In this document: positions 44,101-56,100 of the stretch, piece by piece
Numbering within the stretch: the stretch's first letter is position 1
Layout of the letters: the number at the start of each line of letters is the position of its first letter
Assembly (NCBI GenBank): GCA_028673005.1
Contig: CM054117.1
Location: forward strand, 50,795,370-50,859,369
Direction: 5' to 3'
DNA: 64,000 bases
Source of the DNA: Tanypteryx hageni
Lineage: Eukaryota > Arthropoda > Insecta > Odonata > Petaluridae
Position numbers and translations under genes: made by a program
The notes under the pieces: model-generated
What the model was told of the DNA's origin: nothing
Seen by the model: the letters and a program-made list of their open reading frames with translations, nothing else
Databases searched by the model: none

Positions 44101-47100
44101 AAGATTTTCAAATGATAAAAAAATCTAAGCATTTTTTAAAAGGTGGATAGGGAAAGCCTTGAATAGGTTAGTAGGTACTTTTGATGATTCAATGCGGTAG
44201 GATCTTCAAGTATACAGAAATTAGAATAAGAAAAAAGACAGAAATTAATGAGAAGAGAATTTAAATGGAGACATTAAAGTGAAAACATTGATATGAAATG
44301 GAAAATTGTGTGGATCTGAGATGTGAACTCAAGATTTTTGAAATGCTTGAGCAGGTAGGGTTTTAAGATGTTAGTGGGTAGACTATAGATGACTGAATGA
44401 TGACAGAATAAACGAGTATACAGTGAATATAGTCTGAGAAGAGATAAGCTTAATAACAGCAATTCGGCGGAGACAAAAAATGAATTGGCCGAGTTCCAAG
44501 GGCCAACTATCTGTTGAGCGTAGCCTTAGAAGGTATTATGTTAAGAAAGTAAGGAGACGGGAATAGAAAATGGATCTTGAATGGATTCATAAGAAAGGGA
44601 GAGTTATACGTAAGAAGATTGGGGAAGGTAGATTGGTATGAGTGAAAAAGATCCTATTGAGAAATAATAAAAAACTTGAACTGAAATTTCTTAAAATTCA
44701 CAGCATTTTCCTGGCTCAACAAAAAAGACAAAATATTATAGATAACTTTTAAATGATAATTTTAGACGATTTATTTTATTTTTATTTTAAACTAATTTTG
44801 GTTCCAGGCCGCCAATTTGTTCAAAGGTTGCATAATGCATTTTTAAACATAGCAAGATAATTCAGCGAAAATCAAAATCGAAAAGTTATGTAAAAAAAAT
44901 AGGAATTCGTGAAAAATTTCGGCAGGTGGGTTTCTTCTCACGTGGCTAATAACTTATCAGTCATTTGCGGAAGAATCGTACGGAAGGGACGGCATACTGA
45001 GGACGACAATGGCATTCGCCTCAAACAGCCCAACGGTTGCTACGCGCCCGAGAGAATAAACGCGAAACACGACCAATTGCGGGAGTGGATATGAGTGCCC
45101 TCATCAATAAAGAACGTTCGATCGAAGATATAGCGGCGCCGATGACGCAACGGGCGTCAAATAAACATCTGAAGGCGGCTCCCCTCGATCGTTCCAAAAG
45201 GGAAAGGGTCCCTTCGAAATGAAAGGTTGAAGAAAAAGGCGTGGGCGTGACCTGCGAGGCGGGCGATAAGAATTCATCGACATTAAATTCGCCTTTTTTT
45301 ATTTTTAGAATTGTGATCCCTCGGCTATGAGGCCAGACGTCCATCTAAAGTGCGTAGGCATAGTTCAGAGAAGAAAAATCTCTCGCTGTATGTTACTGAA
45401 ACCCTAGATTCGGTGACATGTAGGTGTTCAATTAGCTCAGTGTTTCCCAAAGTGAAGGTGCGCCTCACTTGGCGAAGAGGCTCTTGAAGTTCCTTGGTGT
45501 GACGCTACATGATCTATTTCCCTAGTTATTTATCCATAAATCGAACCTGTATAACTCGATTTTTTCGATAGATCGAAGATTTTGCTTTTCCCCTTGAGTG
45601 TTCAAAATAAAAAAAATTAGTTGATGTACTTTTTTTACATGAATTTCGTATAACTCGCACCTTCCTCTCTAAAAACAAATAGTTCTGGAAAGAACTAATC
45701 CGCCTACTTTCCTTTGAATACAATTTTAATGCATAAATACCACCTTCAAAATTAACAAATTTCCGTGTTAGTAGTAGCAGTAATTTTTATTTCTAGGCTC
45801 ATCGACGGCTAATGTCATTTCTCACCGTTAAATATTCTATTTAAAAAAACGAAACAAAATTCTCTCACAAACGATGCCGAAAGAATTACACGAGAAGAAT
45901 GCCAAAGATGGCGTAAGAATTACTCGAGAGGAATACCAAAGATTTTGTAAGAATTACACAAGAAGAAACGTGGTTTTTAAAAATAAGGACAAACTAACCA
46001 AGAGATACGCTAAGGAAATCGATAAAAAAAAACAAAATGGAACAAACCGATTCAAGACCAACAAAAACCAAAAACAAAATTCTTTCACCAAAGATGCCGT
46101 AAGAATTACACAAAAAGAAGCGCCGTTTTGTTTACAGAGTCGGTATGGTTACTGACAACAATATGTATTATTCATATTTTTCGCCGCGATTCCGAAAGGT
46201 ATGAATCGACCTAAGGGTCGACTGTTACCTCGAATGTGCACTCGGCTACGCTCCAGTCGAGTTCGGCAACAATCATCACCATAGCAACAAATCGAAAATT
46301 TGGCTTTCAAAACGCCGAAACGAAAGTTTTTGAGAGAAATTCAAACAAATACGATCAAAATTGTGTGATAAGAATAAGAATCTTCACCTTTTTTCCCCTT
46401 AGGACAGTACCAATCCCACTCCGATACCATAATTCTAAAATATTTTACAATGCAAAAGAAAAACTTTAGATTAACTATGTAAATCAAATGGGGAGAGAAC
46501 TCATCTGGAATCTAATTAGGGACCTGTAAATTCGGCATATAAATTACGGCCCGGCGGTAGTCTCCGAGAGCACCAGCCTTACACTAAGTTTCATGGAAAT
46601 CGGACCATTCACGAAGAAGGTGTTAGTCGGGGACACACACGCATACTCACACACTTTCCATTTTTTGGAAAGTAGGCTAAAAATACTCAAATTTGGTTTG
46701 AATCTATTCGAGCCCATCGGACTGATATAATACTTTTTTACTGTATGATCCAGTTAATTCCAGTAAAAAGTAGCGCCTGAAATAGGTGAATATTTTTTTC
46801 TCTATCACTATCGTAAGATTCGAATAATAGTAATTCAAAAGTATATATATTTAATTTTATAAACCATTCCCTAAACAATTCATGTCCTAATGCAATGAAA
46901 AAGTCTATGAGGATGAAAAAGATAGAGAATAAATTTTAGAATTATTTTTATTTCGACCGGATTTGAAACACGGGAGCCGTTAACTCATAAATGTTCAAGT
47001 TTCTACTTTTTCATATAAAATGACGTGGTGCAAACACAGCCTTACCCGGTAACGCCGAGGATTTTTTGGGAGGACGCAGCGATGCGTGTAATGGCATTTC

Positions 47101-50100
47101 TCGCAATATAACAGATCATACGGTAGCTTAAAACGAAATAAAATCTGCGCATCCAATTTTTTCACACTAAGACTTTTTTATGAATGCTGCAAACGGCAAA
47201 CTACAAAAATTAACACAGGCATCGATATTTAGTCGGCACAGTGGATTTTGTATTCAAGTTCTCCGTATGACGTAAATGGGGAATGAGGAAGATATGCGGG
47301 GTAAGCGACTAAGTTTTAACCGGAAAGCACTGTGTTTTATTATTTTATCGAGTGTTAAAGATTCATAAATATTGAATTTAATGAAATTATACCATAGGTT
47401 TAAGAAGTTGAAATTTCAAATTATATAACCTTTTTAATGGAAGCCTAGACAACGCCATGATAGAGAGAGAGAGAGAGAGAGAGACCGTTTTTGTCTGTTG
47501 TTGTAATAGAAGCGTGGCATATATAAAACAATAAATTTAGTAGCAGATCCAGAATATTCCCAAGAGAAGGGGCATACGCTAATAAATTTGCCTCGGCTAA
47601 CCATGACTGAGCATCTAACATTTTAAAACAATAAAGAGAAAATAATATTTTTTAATATTAAAAAACATGGTTATGAAGAGCTTCAAGAAAAAAGTAACCC
47701 AGGAACATCCCTTTCTGAAATGAAGGCGTGAATCTAATTTCCTCGAGTATAGTGCCTTCGCGAGAGTTTTCAGTTTTTATGGAACCAGAATCCATCGGAA
47801 ATATTCGAATCCACTCCGCGAGTATTCCCTCGGAAAAAATAAAGTGACTGATATTCTTCTTTGAAATTCCTTGCGACTTAAATGAGAAGGAGAGAATCAC
47901 TTTGAAAAAAAATCTGATGTGGCCACCACATGACTTTCTCCGTATCTTTAATATTTCTAAAAATTCCAAATAGGTTACATAAAATTTTTTTTTAATAAAC
48001 TGGGAGAAAATTTTAGACTTTACAAAGAACAGAAATAAACTCAAACCATAGCCTTCTGATATTGGATATAGCCACAAAGCTCCAACAATTAAGAAAAGAA
48101 AAAGGAGCGTTACTAAGACGTAACTAAGCGTCAATTGTTAAAAATAGTCGTCGGTAGGTGGCGCGGTGGTGGCAGCTAAAAATATAAGATATCTCTTAAA
48201 CAATGCATTAATTAATTAATCAGTTCTTCTGACTTTTATAAAAATGTTAAATATGAAATTTCGCGTTGATCTGATTAATACTTTTTGAGTTAGAGCACGC
48301 ACAAAAAAGCTATCACATACACACAGACTTCGTGTTCAGGGGACCTGAAAACGTGTATTTCCGTTGAAATCTCGAAATCGATTTTTTTCAAGAATACAAT
48401 ACTTTCCCCTATACTACGTATATGGAGAAAGTAAAAACCCACTTTATTTTTAAAAAGTGATTATCTACTTCTCATTCATTATGGAGTTTCACAAAGTTAA
48501 GGCTTCTTCGGTCGATTTTATCCTTGCACCTTTCTCGCAAAAAGTTAATGATCGGAGGACGAAAACTCAATTTCGAAAAGAGCTGAGATTTTTCAACTCC
48601 AAAGCGATTTTTTTCCACCAAATAGCCCATAAATTAAAACGCTTGGGACATTCGCACCTGCCAATCAACTTTAACGACAGCGATTTTCGAGCGGCTTATT
48701 GTTATTTTTCCGGAATGAAAAAAAAAACTGCGCAGAAAGTTGGGGAGAAAACGCATCTTAATCGTTGCCTCGAAGCAAGCGAGGCGACAGAAAAATAAAA
48801 CTACGAAATTGGAAGTAAATCAGCAAACAACCTTTCAATCTAATTATTGATAAAATTTTAAATCGACATTTGACATTGAGTAAAAATATTGAATTAAAAT
48901 TGAAAAACCCGAGGCTCGCGTAAACCAAGCGGTGGAACTACAAACTTTCGACCCCTCCGCGAAAATAAATTATCTGAGTACTCCGCCACCGCCCGAAACT
49001 ATGCGTCTGGAATCCCCTCAGAAAGTACATTTCAATACAAAATTATTGCAATAAAAGCCATTGTAATACGTGATATTGTTATTCTATAACTCATAACTAA
49101 AAGATAAACAGCATTCATATAGAATAAAAAATCTGATGAGGCCAACAAATGACTTTCTCCATATCTATAATATTTCTAAAAATTCCAAATAGGTTACGTA
49201 ATAATAAATATTTTAAGAAACTGCGCGAAAATTTTAGACTTTACAAAGAACAGAAATAAACTCAAACCATAGCCTTATGATATTGGATATAGCCACAAAG
49301 CTCCAACAATTAAGAAAAGAAAAAGGAGCTTTACTAACATAAGACGTAACTAAGCGTCAATTGCTAACAATAGCCGTCGGTAGATGGCGTGGTCGTGGCA
49401 GCTAAAAATATAAGATATTTCTTAAATAATGCATTATATTGAAAAATGTTTCATACAAAGGTTGTAGAAAATTAAATTTCCTACAACTTTAATTCTAATA
49501 TATTCTTATATTTATTAAATATTAATGCAAATATTTCAAAATAACGGATGTGACAAGAGTAAAACACCCACTTCCGGTCGACCGATTTTTACCAAATACT
49601 ACCTAATCAGTTCTTCTGACTTTTATACGTTAAATACAAAATTTCGCGTTGACCTGATTAATAGTTTTTGAGTTAGAGCGCCCGCAAAAAAGCTGTCACA
49701 CAGACATCATTGAGAAAATGGTCAAAACGTGTTCAGGGGACCTCAAAACGTGTATTTCCGTTGATATCTCGAAGTCGATTTTTTCACGAAAACAATACTT
49801 TCCCCTATACTACCTACGTATGGAGAAAGTAAAAATGAAGTATTACACTAAAATAATATAAGGGCGCATAAAAATAATAAAGAAATCAAAATTTATTGAA
49901 TCACTAATATAAGCTGAAATAAATAGAAAAAAGTACGGATGAAAGATAATTAACGATATTAATGAAATGATTAAAAAAGAAAACTTGGATAGTTTTTTCA
50001 CACCAGAAAGGGCTTCGTTCGGGTGCCACTCACCCCTCATAAAATGCAGTCAAGAGTCACCGAACTTCGGGTCAACAGAGTTTCCCGCCGATTAACCAAT

Positions 50101-53100
50101 TTATCAAGCGATGGCCGTTGAAAAAGTCACAGTGGGTGCATGACACTAAGAGGTACGCCCACACATTCACCTACGGGACTCCAGAGGAGGCGACCCGTCC
50201 TGTGACCTCAAACGAGAGAGAGAGAGAGAAAGAGAAAGGAGGCGAGCGATTCATCTTTCCTTTCGCGGGGTCAGTTACCCCATATCTCGACCCTTTTACC
50301 CCACCCCACCCCCTGAACCCCGAAAGAAATTTTCGCACGGAAGGCTCGATAAAGGATTTTTCCCGCGACGCTGGATGTGGCCGCGATTCCTTTATTTTTC
50401 TGCGTCCGTTGACCCTTGAGGAGTCGAAGCTTGTCGATTGTTAAAAAAAATTGAATCGAATTTTCGGAAGACGGAATCGGCGATAAGTAACTTTCTCCTT
50501 GTACTCGCAAGGGGGCGTGAATGATTTCGAGAGGGTCCATAACAGCTCATAAAATCTTTAGAGAGGTGGGCGCGCGGCGGAATCGACGAAATAAAGCGAG
50601 GAGGAGAAGAGAACAAAAGTTCGACATCGAATACAGTCGGATAATTAGAGGAATTAAATCTACGTCATTAACAGCAAACGTAGAAAATATTTAAGAATGA
50701 TTTTATAAAGAAAAATATGCTGAAAGCGATTCAAAGTTGGAAGCCTTGATGTATAGAAGGTGGTGTTTAATGGGTCACACTCTGGCTTCACTTCAATCGA
50801 TAACATGAAGAGGCTAAAAATAGTAAACGGCAGAATTCCTTAAATTAGATTTTGTTTTGGGAATCAGAGTCTGATAATTATAACCAGCGATGAGGATGAA
50901 CAGAATCTACTGCATACATAGAAATAATTAACAAGCACCGCTACGGAATACGGTTGCCAAAACCAGCAACGTAAAGTTATCGGTGACCTCTCTAAATGAA
51001 AAGAAACACCAAATGAAGAAACGTGAAGCATTCATGAGATCGTTGACGGTGGTTATTAAAGTCAGGTTCCTAATATTTAGGCTGAAATAGGGAAGGGTAT
51101 ATAGCAATAATTCTGAATAGTTACGAAAAAGGGGTAGAGCAAGCACCCTCTTTAATTAAGCATCCCCTCCCTATCTCATAATCGTCTTATTGCGGATCTT
51201 AATCACCTTCATTCTCTCATCAATGGTTTCTATCGCTCCCCTGTACTTTCATCCTATTTTTCTCTCCGTGTTCCATCTCGCTCCACTCGCCTTCAAAATC
51301 GTTTTCATTTACCAAAATTTCGACTTTCCGTCTCTCTCCCTCTCCCTCCCCCTCTCCCTCTCCCTCCCCCTCTCCCTCTCCCTCTCTCTCCCCCTCCCCC
51401 CCCTCCCCCCTCCCCCCCCCCCCTCTCCCCCTCCCCCCCTTCCCCCTCCCCCCTCTCTCCCTCTCTCCCCCTCTCCCCCCTCTCCCCCTCTCTCTTACCG
51501 CCTCCCGTTTGGCTTCACGTCCGAATCTTGACATTTTCTCGCCCACCTCTTTCCGTAATCAACTACCAACTACGTAATCCTACATTTCCCTAATTTCTGG
51601 CGCAGTTTTGTTATGATCATTTCAATTGCTGTTAATATTATTGTCTCGTATTTATTATAGTTATTTATTTTAATGTTATATTACTTGTTACAGTTATATG
51701 TTTCAATGTAATGGGGCCTCTGTGCTGTTTTTGAAACTAAATAAATAAAAAGAACATCCGATAGCGTTAGACTAAATTCGGTGAACTTCTAAACTCAAAT
51801 ATTTCCTATACGTAGTTTTAGATTGGCATAAAATCACCCCGGTGAACATGCAAATGTCTGAAATTAGAATTACTGCAGAATGTTTTATTTCCCTGCGTAG
51901 ACCTTGAATGAGATTTATCTTACGTAGCACCAAAAAAGAGAGACGCACATTGAATCGAAGACCCAAATCTGCAGAAAATGCACATAAACCTTGATTCTAA
52001 AAATGAGTTACCCAATTACCTAGCTTTTCTGGTCAAAGGAGGTTATCAAATTTACCTTAATAAAAATGGACCTTGACAAAGTCTGCCGTCGCTAAAGAAT
52101 AGGAGTTTATTCCGTGCTTCTCACGCATTATTTGTTATCGTACAGTGACGCTGGAATTTATATATGCACTCAAAATGGTACGCATATATTTTAACTAAAA
52201 CACGAAATGTCATAAAATATCTAAATATTTTAAAAGGATTATCGTTTCGTATGTTTTTTTTATCCACGAATATCTCGCCCAGGACGTTTCTTTCATATAC
52301 TTAAAGTAAAATCAAAGTAAATGGGACGAGGCAGTTTTGTGTGAGACCCCAATACCATATGAATTACAGTAAAACCTCGATTATCCATGTTAATTGAGAC
52401 TGTAGTCACTGAGAATAATAGCAAAAATACGATTGATACGAAGTAAAAAATTTAAAGGTACTATTTATGGTACTATATATGATATGAATGGTATTAGAAC
52501 ATATATAAATCAATATAAAATTGTTATTAACATAGAAATGTAAAATAAACATGACGACTTCATTTCAACACGTACAAAATCGTAAAAAGCTACATTCCAC
52601 AATAGTACACACATTTAGAGACAATAGAAAAGAACTACGTAATACCAATCCGGCGAAATGTAGTCGTACGATCAATAGAGAACGTTGAGTTTCGACTATA
52701 ACGCATGTTCATGAGTTGACATTGTTAGAAAAAATGCTACAAAAAATTATTTCTTGCACCAGTTACTGTATAGATAATTAAAATCTAACGTAACAGAGAT
52801 CAATAAAACATTTATTTTGTTTTTTTTATTGAACTGCGAGTTTCATTAGGCCCAAAGAAGTATAACCACTCCGTCGAGCCACGGCTGATACAAACAGTGT
52901 CACCAATTTTTTTTTCAGTAAGTTACTATATCACTACTTGTTGGTCCCTAGAAATTCGCTAGAGAATAATCAATGACATATTTTTCACTCAAATAATGCA
53001 ATCCGCTGCAACAGAAGCGCGTAAGAGTCATCTACGCAATATTTTTAGTGCCTTTCGTCATTGCTGAAAAGCCCTGCATATTATCATCGTGATGTCCGTC

Positions 53101-56100
53101 CGTACGCATATATCAGGGAAGAATTGGAAGAACCGATTTCAACCAAATTTGGTAGATAGAATATTCACATAAATTAATGACCAAAATGACATATTTAGAC
53201 AGTATCGACTATGCAGGGGTGCCACAATTGCAAAATAAATATTTTCGGTAATTATGAATTTGGAAGGAATTGGCTGAACCTATTTCAACAAAATTTTATA
53301 TGAAGAAGGAATGCAACGTAATAAAACAAAATCAATATGTTTAGTTTAGTTATTAAAAGCAGGGCTGCCACAATATAATTAATAAAAAAATATTTTTACA
53401 CGTATTTGTGTTTAATTGTCCAAATAAATTTTAACCAAATTTAATACTTAACTATATACATATATATATATATATAATATGCACTGGTGGTGTAGTGGTT
53501 AGCGTGTCGGCTTTCTATTGCAAAGTTCGGGGGTTCAAACCCCCTCGAATGGAGGTTTTATTTATAAAAAAAAAAAAACTATCATCAGTGCCTGGCAGTA
53601 GGCAGCAGTACTGTCAGTATGGTATAGAGCCGAAAACAAATGATGTTGGTTGGGTCTATATCCAATACAGCTGTAGGCGTGATCAGGACGATTTGAACGG
53701 CTACAGTACTGCGATGTGGAAAGCAAGAGGGAAACTACCACATTACAATCCCTAGTAAAGATTATATGGTTGGACAATATGAGTTCTCTCGAGGTAAAAC
53801 AATCCGGAGGTAAAATAGTCCCCCAATCGGATCTCCGGGCGGGGACTGCCTTGAGGAAAACATTTGTCGAAAGTAAATTACGAATAGGGACTTGGAACGT
53901 AAGAACTATGAGAAAGGCAGGAAAGCTAGAGAACTTGAAAGAAGAAATGAGAAGAAATAGAGTTGACATTATAGGGCTAAGCGAAACTAGATGGGAGGGA
54001 GAAGGACAGTTCGACTCGGAAGAATTCACGGTAGTTTATTCTGGAGGAAATAGTGGGGAAAGGGGAGTAGCTCTGGTACTTAGGAAAGATATGATGAAAA
54101 GCGTGACAAAGATAATAGCAACGAACGATAGACTGATGGCAATAAAGCTAAAAGCAGTCCCAGTGGACATGCTGATAATCCAGGTATATATGCCAACGTC
54201 AGCTCATGACGATGAAGAAATAGATGAGATCTATGAGCAAATTAATGAAATTTACGAAGAAGACGGAAGAGGAAAGGTAAACTGCATAATAATGGGAGAT
54301 TGGAACAGCATAGTCGGAGAAGGACAGGAAGAAAATGTTGTCGGGCAATACGGACTTGGGAAGAGAAATCGAGGAGGGGAGAAACTCGTAGAATTCTGCA
54401 TCAATAATGACCTTGTAGTGACTAATACATGGTTCAAAAACCATAAACGAAGGTTATACACATGGAAAAGCCCAGGAGATAGAATGAGATGCCAAATAGA
54501 TTACATCCTTGTAAAACAAAGATTTAGGAACAGCATAAAGAACGCCAAGGCATTGCAAGGAGCAGACATTGATTCAGATCACAGCCTTCTAATACTTGAC
54601 GTGAGTACAAAGCTCAAACAAATAAGAAAAACGAGAAGAGAAAGACAGACCTGGGACCTACAAAAACTGAAAGAAAGGCAGGATGTAGTCAGCATGAAGT
54701 TGGAAGATAACCTAAGAAAGTTGGAAAACAAACCGAAGACCGTTGATATAGAATGGGATGAAATTAAAACCAGTATCAAGGATACCTTGGATAAAGAGAT
54801 TGGAAAACAAGAGAAGAAAATCAGAAAACCATGGATCACGAAGGAAATGCTGGAGAAAATGGATGAGAGACGAAAATGGAAAAACGTTAACAGTGAAGAA
54901 GGTAGAGCCAACTATAGGCGTATAAACAATGAGTTGAGAAGGGTAACAGATAAAGCTAGAGAAAATTGGATAAAAGGAAAATGTGATGAAATAGAACAAA
55001 TGGAGAAATTAGGAAGGTACGATATGATGTACGCTAGGGCACTGGAATTAGAAGATAAGAAGTCTAATGGAATTTGTGGTAAAGGAATTATGAATACGGA
55101 TGGGAAGATAGTCTCAGAAGCAAAGGATGTAGCACAGGTATGGGAAGAATACATTAAGGAATTATACAGCAAACAGACAGGAGCGGCAAAAATAGAACTG
55201 GAAAATGAGGAAAACATTGAAGAAGACAACTTAGGACCAAGTATTATGGAGAGCGAAGTAGAAAAAGCGATAATGGAACTTAAGAAGGGGAAAGCCACGG
55301 GCAGCGATGGAATACCGGCTGAGATACTTAAAGTCATAGGATCAGAAGGACTAAAAGCGATCACGAAATTAATTAATAAGATTTACGACACGGGAGAGTG
55401 GCCTCAGGATTTCCTAGAAGTAACAATGATCCCTCTAAAGAAGAAGCCAAAGGCAATGCAGTGTAAAGATTACAGAACTATAAGCCTTCTGTCACACACA
55501 TCGAAGATCATCACGAGGATTCTTAATAAAAGGCTGGAGAAAAAGGCAGAAGAAATAATAGGGGAAGATCAATTCGGTTTCAGAAAAGGACGAGGAACTA
55601 GAGATGCTATAGGAGTAGTTAGAATCATATCAGAAAGGGCAATAGAATACAGTCAAGATATCTGCGCATGTTTCGTAGACTGGCAGAAGGCCTTTGATAG
55701 AGTAAATTGGGTAAAGTTGATGAAGATATTAAAGGATATAGGTGTAGACTGGAAAGACAGGAGACTGATTAGGAATCTATATGAGAATCAAGTTGTAAAG
55801 GTCAGGTTTGAGAATGTGGACACCTGCGGAATAAATATCGGTAGAGGAGTAAGACAAGGCTGCTGCCTATCGCCAACCCTATTCAATATATATGGAGAAA
55901 GTCTAATGCAAGAAGCTTTAGAAGGCACAGGGGATTTCAAAATTGGAGGAAGGATTTTAAGAACAGTAAAATACGCAGATGATCAAGTACTTCTAGCAAG
56001 AAAGGAAGAGGAGCTACAAAAAATGATAAATAGACTAGTGATAACAGGTAGAAAATACGGTATGGAAATAAATACAGAAAAATCCAAGGTCATTCGAATA

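Noticed and set aside
45021..45344. Possible first exon of HECTD2 in a CpG-rich patch
   Set aside because: The 107-codon frame has no similarity to the family and no donor that restores phase into exon c.
51190..51546. Frames rich in Pro/Leu/Ser or Gly/Glu/Arg
   Set aside because: Translations of the pyrimidine tract; the same applies to 30085-30580.
53481..53555. Possible functional tRNA gene
   Set aside because: The T stem and a 5-bp anticodon stem fold, but the acceptor strands do not pair and an A-run follows, so it is a SINE-type derivative.
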